Shown here one piece after another: positions 48,833-62,115 of a DNA stretch of 64,000 bases (position 1 is the first letter of the stretch; each line of letters opens with the position of its first letter). Source of the DNA: Orthonyx spaldingii (taxonomy: Eukaryota > Chordata > Aves > Passeriformes > Orthonychidae); NCBI GenBank assembly GCA_013397795.1, contig VZTJ01003242.1, positions 1,528,321-1,592,320 on the forward strand, given 5' to 3'. Made by a program: the position numbers and the translations under genes. Below the pieces are notes generated by a model. It searched no databases and was not told where the DNA came from. It saw nothing but the letters and a program-made list of their open reading frames with translations.

Positions 48833-51800
48833 AGCCACAGCCAAATAGGCCCCACCCCACCGTGCTGAAGTGGATGACACTCTTTCTGAAGTGACCTCCA
48901 CTGTGTGTGGTGGCACTTACAACCTGCTGTGTCCCTGAGATGCCCAGACTGAGGATGTGGCTTTAAGGGTGCACAGCTCCCACCTGGCTGCCATGCTGGC
49001 TTGCAGGGAGGGGAACTGGGATGGGACTGGATCAGGCATCCACATTTGAAACTCTCCCAGGTCCCTCACTCGAAGCTGGACCTGTGTGGATTTGGTTGTA
49101 TCTTTGCAGTCCAGTGATCTGGTGTGATTCATAGCCAGGCTCTATATGCAAACTATTTGTTCCTATTCAGAGCTTTGCCTGACCCTTCCCTAACTTTTAC
49201 TTCCTGTACAAATCATATTCCTCCTGTCAGTGTGTGAGCAGAAGGCAAGATGTCACTTCTTTCCTCCCTGATCCTCTCTTTCCTCCCCTTCTCAGCGCTC
49301 TGGGCATTTTCCTTTAAATGCCTCAATTTTTCCTCTGGGTTCCAGAGCTGTGCATGGTTTCTGAAACTGATTAAAGCAGTTTGTCCTACTATGGCAGAGA
49401 GATGCTAAAACAAAGCATATGTGTCTCTTGATCTTAAACCAGGATTTTTCTTACTCTTTTTCCCAGTTTCTTGCTTAGCAAACATGGGTAAACAGGATCA
49501 TGGTGTAAAAAAAACCAAAACAACTCTTCCCTTTCTGAAGAGCACCAGCCTGACAACACAGCTTTTTTCCAAAACCCTGCTAGTGCCCTTGAACTTACTG
49601 AAGCCTGCTCCAGCATCAAATGGTCTGACCAATCTGAATTTATCATTTCCCTTCAAAGTGCCTTGGCAAGACCTTTATTTGAAATTGCATTTGCTGCTTG
49701 TTTGTGTCACAACAGCACTTCATGCAGTTTCAAGAAGTGTAGAGACTTGGGTCTGGGCCAGTCCTAAATAAAGAAGCTAATGAACAAATATCCCCCCACC
49801 CTGGTGAAACACAAGAAATGCAAAACATCTAATAAAGCCTCCCAGAGTGCAGATAGAAGCCTAAAAACAATATAACACTGCAATTAAAATATAATCCTTT
49901 AAATTTCTTGCATTTGGAGGGAGGAGAGGGTCACAAAGAAGCGCAAAGAACAGAGTCAGAAGTGAAGGCATTGCAATCTTTACCCTCAACATGGAACTAC
50001 TTAAGCACACCATAATTGCATCACAGAAGGTATGCATACCCCGAAACCAAAAAGGAAGCAGGAAGGCAAGAAAAAACAAACACAGTATGATGAACCAAAC
50101 AGGTAACCTTCAGGAAAAGGAAATCTAGCCCTGGATAACCCAAAAGACAGGAACATAAGCTGGCAAGGGAAAATGAAAGGTGGGAAACAGGAGGACTGAG
50201 AGGATATTTCAAATGCAGAGATGTATTTCTGCAAACAAATGAGAAATTTAAACATCTGAAAGAGAATTAGTGAATTTGCTGGATCAAAGGGGCAGTAAAA
50301 AATTACAAGATACAACTATGGAGACTACATTATATCCTCCCATCAGTCTTTACCAATTGCAAATACACTTATTCTCTGCATATTCTATTTAATTACTGTA
50401 GATGGGTGCCTGTCAAACACTGAGGTATCAGAAGAGAAACTGCAGGATTGACATGCTAAAGTAACAAACCTCTCAGAGCAGATGGCATAAATCAAGACTG
50501 ATAGCTGTTAACAAAATCATGCAAGTTTCCCTTAAAAATAGGCCTTTCTGCTATAGCAAAGCAATGGAACATTGCATGTATTTTACTTTAAAATCAAGAT
50601 CATCTCAGCCAAATGAAAAAGAAAGAAATGTTGAAATATAAGTTAAAAAATTACAAAATCTGCTTAATACTAAACATGACTGATCCAGTAATAGTGAAAA
50701 AAACCTTCTATAACATCCTAAAACAATCCTGAAGATCTCAATGAAGCTGTGGAACATGCAGAACCATTTAATATAAATTTTTAAGGAAATCTCAGAAAGT
50801 GTAATCTAGTCTCAGAAAGAAAATCTAGTAATCATGAAGTAAGATGTGAAATTCTGCCCTAGATGTGTTTTGCAAAAGAAAGCAAATGTTGGAGGAATGA
50901 AGAATGAAAGGTTGATGCCGAAAGGACTCTTTGCTATTTCTTTTTACACCTTTTACACAGTTCTGTGCATCCACAAGTATTAGCATGTATACTTGTACTT
51001 CTCTAAGTCTGATAACTCAGCATAGTTCCAAGGTCCTGTAGAGCTAGGAGACCAAACATCCTACTATCTTGAGGAGCCATGGCTCCTGTCAGTAGAATAT
51101 GTTCTGGAAACTTATTGCTCCTCAGGGAGATTAGGTCTATAAGTTATGTGTGTGAGTGGAGTGAGGGGGGTACAGAAGAAGGGTACATGAGAAGAGAAGA
51201 GAAGAAGGAAGAAGAGCATGCATGCATGGTGGGCTTTGTGACGTGATGTATCAGAACAGGATCCTATTAAAATACTGAGGTAAATGACCCTCGACCCTCT
51301 AACCTCCAACCGTGTTTAGTGTTCATTCCTGAAACCAGGGAAATAGGCATCAGGTTGTCAAGGAAGGCAGTGGAATCCTTTGATGAATTATCAGAACAAT
51401 AAGTTGGAACATATAAAGGTAACAATATGGTTAAAATTATCTGGCCCCTTGGTTACCCAGGGCAAGATGACTCTGAAAAACTTGGGGACTTAAATAAACT
51501 GACATGAAGAGGAAGATGACATCAATTTTATTGCTTTGCCAACATGGAAAGTGCCAAATATGAAAGGAAGTATTTTGTGTTCTCTGAAAATGCTCTCAGG
51601 TTATGAAAAACCTCTTAAACCCTCTTATTTTCTTTGTCATGTAAAAGCAGAGCAGCAGTGGAAGGGGCAGGCTGTGGTGCTCAGTCGCCTGAAGGCAGAG
51701 CTGCAGAGGGTCCAGGCAGATCAGAACCTGCAGGCAGTGAGAGGGAGCTCCCCTAACACAGTCAGGCTCCTCACCCTCTACTGGGGTACTGCCAGTTCAC

Positions 51801-52237
51801 CCCAGTGAACTGTTCTGGTCACCCTGTTGAACAAGAATTAAACCCAGAACAGACCCAAAATGCACCAAAAGAGCTGGTTTGTTAAGAGAGGAAACTGAGC
51901 ATGCCTTAAAAGTAACTTATATAATGAATACAGTTTGGAAAATAAACTGTATCTTTCATTTTACTCTTCCACAATATTAGGAAAATTTTTGTGTTGCAGA
52001 GTTAGTTTTTAACAAAGAAACCTGTGTTATTCCTGGAAGACTCAGCTTTTCTAAATTTGCCTAGAACTGGCTACAGCATCACTCCTGCCTATTTCCATGT
52101 TTATTTCCCTGCCTTTGCATACTGAACCAGCCAGGGCAATGATCTCACAAAGATCAGAAATGCAAAAGGAAACATAAAGCCAGAAAGTCTAAAGCTGATA
52201 AGAGGAATTATGTTTTGATACTAAATGGAAACGCCCT

Positions 52238-52299
52238 GGTGCAGGATGAACTAGATGACCTTCAATGGTGCCTTCCCACCCAAACTATTCTATGATTTG
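52238..52299 (+). mobile_element. CR1 LINE 3' end, plus strand, severely 5'-truncated
   Basis: 'gatgaactagatgaccttcaatggtgccttcccacccaaactattctatgattt' corresponds to the terminal 3'UTR of avian CR1 ('ggactagatgacctt...cccttccaacccaaactattctatgattctatg'). Only about 60 bases are present. Strong truncation is typical of CR1 insertion. Confidence 0.9.
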
Positions 52300-53125
52300 A
52301 AGATTTTGTAACTGACAGCAAATATCATTCAGCTCAGCATGGGCTGGCACAGTGAGGTTCATCCGGGGTTGGTCTTTGGGAGAGAGACAGAAGAGAAGAT
52401 GGGAACTTAGAGCCTTACACCAAAGCTGTAATCCATTTTTAAGGAGAACTGTACTGGACCCTTCATATTTTTTTTCTATAAAAATTACTAAATTTTGTAA
52501 TCCAAAGGTTCCTTCCATTGCTCTTGTGCATTTTCCTTCTCTTTCTCCTGCAGTGATCATGTTCTGCTGCAAAAAGTGTCCAGTTGGTTATGAGTTATTT
52601 GAAATTTTGTCAGTCCTGGAATAGGCAAGAAAGAAATAGAGAGATGCTTGAATAAAGTGAAATCCTAGTTTATAGAAATGAATAGGACATGATTAAAGCA
52701 GTGAATAAGTTCCTTTCATCTCACACCAAATACAGTATTTGTGGGATGTCAAGATTATGAACTTGTGAATGACTGGAGTTCAAAATACTCCTATCTGTAA
52801 TTTTGCAGCTAGTGGCACTTCAGGGTCCAGGAGTTGCCAGATGAAATTACAGAGAGGGAAATAATTTAGAGAAGAAACTTAGAGTTTATTATGACACAAA
52901 TCACAGCAGAGAAACGGAAGATGAATTTTGTTCCAACATACAGTACATGCTTTACTCTGCAAGCTAAGAAATAATCGTATGAAACCTCTCTGCCTAACCT
53001 GATCTACAAATAAAATCCATTTAATTCCTCCACCTTTCCCTCAGAGTAGAGAGTGACATTACAGGCAAAATTGTAGATATCTTCAGGGTGATATTACCAA
53101 CACTGAATTTTTTTGTTGCTTATCT

Positions 53126-53160
53126 AAAACAAAAACAAAAACAAAACAAACAAACAAAAA
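53126..53160. repeat. (CAAAA)n / (CAAA)n microsatellite
   Basis: Seven or so A-rich units each opened by C; imperfect. Confidence 0.9.
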
Positions 53161-54343
53161 GAACACACAAAAAAAGAAGGTGGTTTCATTTTATTCTTTT
53201 CAATCAGTGTCCTCGGTGGATGCTTCTGTTCTTGCTTTAACAGAGTGTTTTATAAGAAACTGCATTTGAAAGCCTGGGATTTGACTTCTGGTTTTGTCTA
53301 ATGGGACTGATAATCTTAGGTGCAAAATTGCTCTGGGAGTGCAGAGATGCCAGGCTTGACAGAGGCCACCAGAAAATACAAAGCATTCAATATCCCATAT
53401 GCTTCCCACAAACTCTTTTACAAAGACTTCTAGGCTAGCACCTCTTGCTGTGTGTACACGAGAAGGGGAAGGAGGAAAGAGAAAAGCTACATCACACAGT
53501 TTTCCATTCACAAGGGCAGACTGTGTAATCTCCACAGCTTAGTGCATATCTTTAAATATAGTCTGGGTATTAATGAATTTGGCATTCATGTCTGCCAGTC
53601 ACAAAATAGCAATTTGCAAGCTGCTCGAAGCATCCCTTCGTGTGCCAGGGTTTTGTGGAGGTGGTCAGAACCTCACAGGATTAGACACACTGGACAAAAA
53701 TGACTATATTTAGCTATGCATAGGGAGTCTCCCTGTTTCCTTTATTATCTAGTACATTTGCAAATAGATGTTCTGTGAAGGCATTATTAAGTGCTATCAA
53801 TAACTTCTTCAATCCATAAACTGATCACAGAGCAGGGTAAAACTGATTGCTAAATAGAAAGCACAACTACATCCCAGTAGACTGGCAAACAGAACAGCAG
53901 GAGTCACAGTCCTAAGGCAAAGAAATGAATACCAAGGTCTGTCCAGAAGTGAAAACAGAGCAAGTGGAACATTCCCTAGTCACTCACAGGGAAGGAAATG
54001 GTTACTTGGCACACCATGCATTTGTGAATGGTGGGAAGATTATAAGCAGGCAGTTAAACAGAGAGAAGTATTTTTGTGCTCTTGTCTGAGTGAAATGAGA
54101 GAAATAAGTTCTCAAAAGGCACAGAGAGTCAGCCATAGAAGTTGTGGATTTGTTTCCACTGGGCTCAGATCCTCTCTTTTGCTATGGGCAGATGACAGCA
54201 AAGGTTAATTTAACACAATGATTATTTAAATAGAATAACCACAAATTAATGTAATGGTAGTAATGATATTGGCCACCTATCCTGCTGCATTTTTTATCAG
54301 CAGATTTCAAAGTTTATAAAAAAAGAGGTGTTTTACTTTGGAT

Positions 54344-54452
54344 GCATTTTCCAGAGAGGGAAACTGCTTCACAAAAGATGGAGTGACCTATCCAAATTCA
54401 GCCAGGAGGCAATCGACTGAGTCGGGAATAAAAACCAGAGTGCCAGCCCAAT
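54344..54452 (-). mobile_element. Old MIR-type SINE, minus orientation
   Basis: 'gcattttccagagagggaaactg', 'ggagtgacctatccaaattcagccagg', 'gagtcgggaataaaaaccagagtgcc' follow the reverse-complement MIR layout ('cattttacagatggggaaactgag ... agtgacttgcccaaggtcacccagc ... gagccgggaatagaaccc'). Confidence 0.75.
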
Positions 54453-54570
54453 GAGGAAGGTGTCCTAAAACAAATGGAACCAAGCAGAAATGGGAACAAC
54501 GTCCCCACATTTCAGCAGAGAGAAGTGCCAGCTGCCTTATTCACCATTTCTTTAGAATATTTGCACACAC

Positions 54571-54587
54571 TTTTTTTTTTTTTTTTT
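54571..54587. repeat. Poly(T) tract, 17 bases
   Basis: An uninterrupted T run about 120 bases past the MIR relic. Confidence 0.95.
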
Positions 54588-56127
54588 AAAGATGAGTATT
54601 TAATTAATTACTGAACTGGCTCTGCCATTCCTCTACAGGATGAAAACAAGCACTTAAACAAGTCTCTCCTGCCAACCCCACCCAACACCTACTCAGTTAC
54701 AACAGATGGATGAGTGCCACAGACCAGATGTCAAAATGATCCCAAATTTGACACTGCACAAGAAACTGTAGCATGCTGCAGAAAAGAACCACTCCCACAG
54801 TAATATTATTTAAATGCCAGGTTGCACTGATCCCTGTTAGAAGTGATGTGCACAGAACCCAGACAGCAAAGGCTGTAGTTGCTGCCACAGGCTCCTGAAA
54901 TCTTTCCATCTCTTTTAATAGTCTTGCCTAAATTTTGTTGTCTTCTAAAGATGGGAAGGTTTGCTGGAAAAGGATATAGAAATACCTGGCTGGAGTCCAA
55001 GAGGGAGGAGATGAGTGTCTTGTCTGCTTGGAACAGATTTGATTACACCTGCTTTTGTAGTGCCTAGTAAATAGGGCTGCTTAGGATGCTTCCTGCTGCC
55101 CTTGGATATCAGCCTTGAAGGACAGGTGATCTCTCTTCTGAGAGACTGTTTGCTCCTTAAAGATGAAGAGATCCAGATGTGGTGTGGACAGGGATGTATA
55201 TATGTGAAGAAGGTATAAAGCTTTGGCATTTACATAGGTGTCAGCTACATTCAAATGGTTTGTGTAATGTATCCATTGACTACTTTAAGTCTGAAGTAGT
55301 GTATACCCTTCTGAGCAAACCTGAGGGCGTTGAGGTTGGATGCACGGCCCAGAGTTACTGAGCTTACCAAGGAAATTGATCACTCCTTGTGTCTGTAGCA
55401 TGGCATGATGACCTGAGCCAGGAGAGCTCCCCTGGAACTGTGGAGCATCTGTAATTGATATAGAAGAGTTCAGATGTACTTCAGACATGCCTTTGCAAGC
55501 CGAGTTTGACTTCTCCCAGAGCAACAACGCCTGCAAACAGAAACTTGTACAGTGGGACTGTCACCCTCATCCCAGAGTCCTGCCATAGTCTCAGCAATTC
55601 AGACAGGAAATATCTACAAAACAGTTGTCTGACAAGAAAAACTCTGTCAAAACTGAAGCTTTTTGCTGGAATTTTTCAGTTTTGATTAAATCATGAAGGG
55701 CAAAGTCTTCTTGGTTAAACTGAGTGAACAAATGACCTAGAAATACCAAAATCTTCTGACTTGAGTAACTACATAGGAGAGCCTGAACACCCGGAAGCTG
55801 TATTAGAGAGAGGTCCACTCTTCAGAACTGAGAATGGTTTTCCTTTTGTCCTAATGGGAATTTGAAACCTCAAGACTGCCATTTCCCAGATAGGTACTTG
55901 TTACTGTCACACTGTCCCTATGCTGGACAAAGTATTTTGCATACAGGAAAGCAAGTCCAGGGAGATCATGGATGAAACTGTCTTACTAATTTTAATTTTG
56001 AACCGCTGAGTGTTTATCTTTTTCAGAGTATTTAGCATTTTGCAGCATTCTACCCCAGTTGCATGTAATGAGCACTTAGCTCTTTCACAAATGAGATCTC
56101 AAGTCATTACAGTCAGACACCCACAGC

Positions 56128-56144
56128 AAAAAAAAAAAAAAAAA
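56128..56144. repeat. Poly(A) tract, 17 bases
   Basis: An uninterrupted A run just left of a possible MIR relic. Confidence 0.95.
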
Positions 56145-56159
56145 GGTTTTGGTGCCCAC

Positions 56160-56240
56160 TTTGTTTAGTTTAAGTGACTAGTCCAGTATCCTAACACAGA
56201 AACTTTGCAGCAGAGCCAGGGATATAATCAAAGGATGTAT
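56160..56240 (-). mobile_element. Possible MIR-type SINE relic, minus orientation
   Basis: 'ttaagtgactagtccagtatcctaacacagaaactttgcagcagagccaggga' resembles the MIR segment 'aagtgacttgcccaaggtcacacag...ggcagagccaggga'. Only this part is recognisable. Confidence 0.45.
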
Positions 56241-59200
56241 CTTCAGCTCCAGGCAGATCTGAGACAAACTGTCGGACTACAGATGCCTATTCAATGAGTC
56301 GCATCCATCCTGGGCACTGAATGAGGCAAAGGCCCCGTAGAAAAAGGAGGATGTGATTAGATCATTAAGTGCAAAAGAAAATGTGGCAGTAGGAGAAGCA
56401 ACATAGCCATGCTGGCTTTAAGCTAATTAGTGGGGAAACAGTTTTATTGTAACTGTGGCTGTATGGAAGACCCTAGTGTTGGGTAACTTATATTAATGTC
56501 ACACCTCTAATTTGCTGAGCAAATTTACCATATTCTCTTTGGTGCCCACAAACTCTCAGCAGCACAAGAGAGCCAGGATCCCTTTTCAGATCAAAGCTTA
56601 ATCATGTTTCTGCTGCCTTATCACATTCTCTTTATTTTCAGCACATGCGTGGGATCACACAAGGCAGGCATGGCCTGAAATACCAAGGCACTACATGTAA
56701 AATGATGGCTGGTTCTTGGCAGCAAAGTCAGGAATTCAATGCATTTTTAATATTCTGTAAGATCTTTGCTTTCCAACACTATGTAATCTGAAAGAATATA
56801 ATCTGTTCCAGCATCCCTACAGTATAGTGTTGTACCTCTGCATTTTTGAGAAAGCGTGATATTATGTCCATAAAGCACAAGGAGTTAATCCATGTTAATC
56901 ATTAACTGACTCCAGAACAATAACATGTGAGTGCAAGTTCTTTGTGGATATTGGACCTCATTACTATGTTCCTATTGGAGCAGTGACCTCACCATTTTGG
57001 CTTGTATCACATTAACACCATCTAACACTGTAGCAACAAAGGTACCAGAGGGTTTTATACATGGTTATTGAATTCTGTGTGCTTTAGGAGAGATTTTTTT
57101 TATGTCATACAATTTTGCAAGACAAAATTTTGTGGGTCTGATTTGCAAGATGGAAGGCAGCTTCCGTGATCTAACCAAGATCAAGGAGGTGATGCCCACT
57201 TGTGTCTTCACATCAATGCAACTGTGCTAACAGTGATGAGGCTCTATAATTGTTTGTCAAAATAAAATGAAAACTTCCCCATTAATCAGTCACATTAGTA
57301 AAACTGTCAACAGACAAGTCCTGATATAGTAAAGGAATCTTCTTAACAGAGGACAGGAAGGGACATGGGAGATCTTTTAGAGTTCTATAGTTGATTAACA
57401 GATCACTAAAACTTGTTGCAATAAATATTTGCTTTGTGACAATTATGTTTGATAAATTGTTGGAGAGAACAAGGAATATTAAAGAAGAGCACCAAGCAAC
57501 ACATATCAGTTCTCCAGGTCATGATGATACAAGTTGAAAGAGGGAGCAGAGAAGAACGGATGGTCTGAAAATAAAAAGGAGGAAGAAAAGACAATGAAAA
57601 TGTGAGGCATAAGAGAGCAGTTGAGGGAGTTACTTGACAGCTGAGAAGTGCCAAATATATATCTCTGAACTGCTCTTGGTTCCCACTGAAGCCCCCAAGT
57701 AAGGGTGCAAATTAGAGTTTAAAATGTTTTCCATCAATGCACTTTCCACCCCATAATCTGTTGCCAGAGCCAGTTATCTACCCGGAATCATCCAACAGCC
57801 CTTCAGGAGCCCTGGCTAAAGGCAAAAGGAAGGAGCATCTGAGGCCGTGATTTCTGTGGCTCAGAAGACTGATTTTCCTTCATTTAAGGATTAATGTTTT
57901 TCACAGTTCTAAGGATGACTGCTCAAATGTTCTTAATCGTGTGTGTGCTTGCCTGATGGGAAATGTGCGAGAGCATTAGGGGACTGTGGCATTGGTACAT
58001 GGCAAATGGCAATTAACAGAACAAACTCTGCCTCTGGCAAATTAACCCTGCCCAGAATTCTAGAGGGGTTTTGGTGGTGGTGGTGGGTTTATTTTGAAGT
58101 GAATTTATTTGAAGAAATAAAGGAAATTGAGGTTATAATTTCAAAAGTTTTGCGAGGATGGAGTCCTTCTTCCCTGACGCATGCATCTATTTTTCAGTCC
58201 TGCTTTCCCACTTCTGTTTGCCTAGGCTTTGGCCTGCCTCCTTTCATGTGTATTGCCTCTGATGTCTGACTCATTATGGCAACAGGAATGTTGATGCCAG
58301 ACCCAGAAGCAGTACTTAAAAACCTGCTATTCTCTCTCCTTCAAGCTCAAAGCTAACCCACTTTGTGGCAAATGAATGAAATGCAATCACTTGGCACTTT
58401 GTCCATGCATCAGTTTGGAAACATAGGACCTTTCTCCTCTGCTTTTCTGTGTCTTTTTCTATTTGACCAGGCTGCCATAAAGACCAGTGACTCTAGGGTG
58501 TGGAGTTTAATGATTGGGAAGGAAATAACTGGTTTATTGCATTCTCTTGTGCATTGCCAAGCCTCTCCTCTCACCTCCTAGTATGTTTCCCATTGTCTCA
58601 CATCCAGGATTAAAGAGATTCCTGGATTTCAAAGGCAAAAACAATCATCCTTTTCCTTTGTGTTTGGGATGGAGAATACTTAGCCTTTATGTTTGGGGTG
58701 GAGGATAAATGGATAAGGCAGTAAAAGAATGGAAAGGTAGAACAGGACTTGAAAATTATTGCAGTCTGAAAATTCAAACCCAGAAATTAAGTGACTACTC
58801 CCAAATATACTGTTTAAAAAATAATCCAGACTTCTTCTCTATCTTCATGTTTTGTTTTGGAACATCATGTGATCAGAAATACTAGAGATTGGGAAGAGCT
58901 GGACACTGTTTTACCCAAAAACCAGCAAGGGCACATGGCTGAAAGCACAGAGATTCCCCCACACATGGCCAGGGACAATAGTCCTGGCAGGACTGCAGCA
59001 CTTGGTGCTGCCTTGAGTAGAGCATCACAATTGTTGGGCACCGTGTGCCAAGGTGAGGAGCTGGAACCTCCTGAGGAGCCAGGCAGTATTGTAGAAAAAT
59101 GGAGAAACTTGGAGAAAGAGGGGAAGGATCATCCTGTCTTTCTCATAGATATTACTGCTGCTTGTTCAGCTGTTTGTGTGGCCCCATAGGAACAGAGCAG

Positions 59201-59320
59201 CCAGGGATTCTCCCAGAGAAGTGTGGGAAGTCATCTATCCTGAGATATAATCACAGCTCAGAGAGGAAGGGGTTTTTCTTTTCTCCTGCTTTGAAGCTGA
59301 CAGCCATGCAGTGGGGTTTT

Positions 59321-59347
59321 TTTCCTCCTGGTTTCCTCCTGGTTTCC
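59321..59347. repeat. 11-bp tandem repeat, 2.5 copies
   Basis: The unit tttcctcctgg is repeated without mismatch. Confidence 0.9.
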
Positions 59348-62071
59348 ACAGGATTGCAAAGGAGAAGAGATAAAGCAGAAGGAGGAGATTGTAGAAGACA
59401 TGTTCAGTGTAGCTTCACATATCAGTCCAGTGTATTTTCTGCACCACTTTTCACTGTCTTTCATCTTCCCAACCTCTCCTAGCAGAAACCTAGGAAACAG
59501 TTAAGGCAGATGGGTATGTACTTCTGCTCATTCCCAAAGGAAGAACAGGTGGTGTAGGAGAGGGCATGGGAGAAAGTATGATGTGATTTGGAGAGAGTGG
59601 AGGATGGATGAGGAGGGGAAGCACTGTCAAAGCTGGGACTGATGTATAGCTTTTCAGTTACCTGGGTGTGATGCACAAGGCAGAGAGGGGAAACTGGGGA
59701 GTTTATCTTAGAAGAGTAAGAGCAGAAAGAAGAGTCCCAGGCCCAGGACAACTATCAGCCAGATTTACCAGCTCAAAACTGGACTGCTGACAGTGGCATC
59801 AAAATTAAATTTTTAGTTTCTTTCAACTGGAGTGAACAAAGAAAAACTATTATATTTTGTACCCCTTTGAGAGCTGTGAAAATGGCAAATGAGAGAACCC
59901 TTGGAGTGCGTCAAAACACAACTTTTCGTTCACTTTCAGCCACATTTGGGAGGGAAAAGAGGCAAATCCCACCTCTTGTCAGCTGTGGAATGAAGGAAAT
60001 CTTGCTCTACATCATCCTTTTAGGTCTGTATTACTTCTGTCCCCTATCTTTTCTGTGTCAAATGTTCTCTTGCCCTGAACCCTGTCCACCACTGCCCTTC
60101 ACTAGGACAAGGGAGTTCAAATTTAGTTGTGCTGCTGACAATAATTCCCCTGTTTTGGATATAGAGCTCATGAATATGCCTGCATGTGCCAAAGGATCAT
60201 AAATGGATAGGGGCTACAGGAATGCTCCCACAGCGACTCTTTCTATCCACTGGGTCTGCTGATGGGAAGAACTGCAGGCAATCAGACCACATCTCCCTCT
60301 GTTAAATGCTCTCAGCAAAATTTAGGAGACTTGTAGGCAGTTTGACAATAGTATGACTTCAGGGCTCTAAAGGTTTGGCTAATTGCCAACAAACTTAGAG
60401 GGCACACAGGGATTGCACCCTGAGTGGGAGTAATTTCAGAACTATTTCATATCCTTTTGTAGTACAACTCTATCTCCCCACCTTTTCCTGTTGTTCACTG
60501 TTGTGAACAAGCCATCTTATGTGGCTTGGTTAACCCAGCCCAGCCCTGATATCCTAGTATCAAATCATCTCTGATACAGCTGTGGCTGTGGTTCAAAAGG
60601 AGCGAGACAGGATTCTAACGGAGGAAAGAGCCATCTGTTTCATCTGGATTTCTGTGGGTTTTGATTGGTGGGTTTTTTTGTGAGTGGGAGGCCTTTACTT
60701 AAGAGGAATGTCCATGGTGAAATTTTACTTCTCTCTGTTATGACTTTGCAAGTTATCATGGGTCAGACTGGTTGTCGTTAGTCCAAGAAGAGTTCCCCTC
60801 AACACTGTTAATTTTGCTAATGTGGTGATAGATTTTCTGCTCTCTCCTAGAAAATCTTCATGACCCTTAGCTCTGTATCAACATTAAGGTCTCACATATA
60901 TCATTAGGGCACAGCAGCGGTCTTGGCATCCTTACAGTTTACTGAGAATGTCCTTTAAAAATATAATAGTAAGTTGAATGATGGTTGATTTCACAGAGCA
61001 AGGGGGCTTTATATTTCTTCCATGAGGAAACTAAGCCAAATATGTGATTCGGATTATTCTACCGGAAAGTTTTTAGCTCTTGTGCCCAGATTACTAATAT
61101 TTTCCCCCAAGGTGTATACATTTTGCAGCGAGCACAAACAGAGTGGCATGGATCACCAGAAGCTCTCAGATGACTACAAACAGCTGAGACTGAATTCTTC
61201 TTTCCCCAGTCCATTTGCTAAACCTTATTCTGTTGGCAGATTCAACACAGTCAACCCAGGCAATGTCAGCCCAGAATAGAAGGATGTTCTTCATGGCTAG
61301 ATGCAAAAGAACAGGTACAACTAGTGGTCTTAGATTCAGGGGCTTCTCTTTTCTTGCTTTTGGGGTGTTTCTTGAAGTACTTTGCAGGATTAGATAATAG
61401 GTGCTTTTAGTAATAGGTAATTTCCACATGATAAATGTTTGGTCTTCATTATCCAGCCAAGTGTTTTCAAACTGGTTATGCCAACACAATAAAATCCCTG
61501 CCCATTTCTGCATACTATTCTGTGATTTGGCAACATTTTACACACCCTTGAAAGATACACTCTTTTAGCACTGCGTAAAGCAGTTGTGTCATCAAAGCCA
61601 GAAGTTTTATTAACTGTTTTTGATTTTTCTCTTATTTACATTAGTCAGTTTTCAGCTGAAGTGGTTTTTTGCTTTGTTTTGGGGTTTTTTTATTATTCCA
61701 GTTGAAAATTTACCTGAAGTTGTAGAACATTCACAGTGTATTCTGTTTGTTTCATGTCCTTTCTGCCAAGCAGAAGAAATTGAGAGGAATGGTTCTCTCT
61801 CTGAGGTTAAAATGAAGGATAAGTCTTTAATACAGGCAAGTGATAGCTTGCCTAGTGCCTATTAAAATAATCATTTATCCATAGGACTTTGAGAAACTAC
61901 TACTGTAGGGCCAATATTTACCACCTTTCATTTAAAAATGTACTGATGTACTGTGTGGAGGAGACTTGCCTAATACAAATACCACAGTGCTTATGTTCAA
62001 ATTATGCTGGAAAATGTTGCTTTACTTCTCTGAAGCTTTCAAAGGCTAAGACAGGGGACAGTCCTTCAGAG

Positions 62072-62115
62072 AGCATGCACAAAACCAGAATTCAGCATGC
62101 ACAAAACTAGAACTC
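62072..62115. repeat. 22-bp tandem duplication, two copies
   Basis: agcatgcacaaaaccagaattc is followed directly by a copy differing at two positions (agcatgcacaaaactagaactc). The central GCATGC is itself a palindrome. Confidence 0.9.

Larger units (their letters stand above)
46791..52237. other. Non-coding stretch; no gene supported
   Basis: AT-rich unique DNA. Open frames at 47661-48077 (138 codons) and 49421-49771 (116 codons) show no recognisable domain. A purine-rich GA tract lies at about 51165-51220, with 'gcatgcatgcatgg' at its end. The frame at 51536-51808 has a Gln/Leu-rich stretch (RLKAELQRVQADQNLQ) that could form a short helix, but no splice sites or family match support an exon. 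Confidence 0.5.

Noticed and set aside
51536..51808. Frame with a helical Gln/Leu-rich stretch that could suggest a coiled-coil exon
   Set aside because: The helix-like part is about 16 residues, without splice sites or a family match; a chance frame is the simpler reading.
61013..61050. 'atgaggaaactaagcc' as a further MIR relic
   Set aside because: Only about 16 bases agree and the neighbouring MIR segments are absent.
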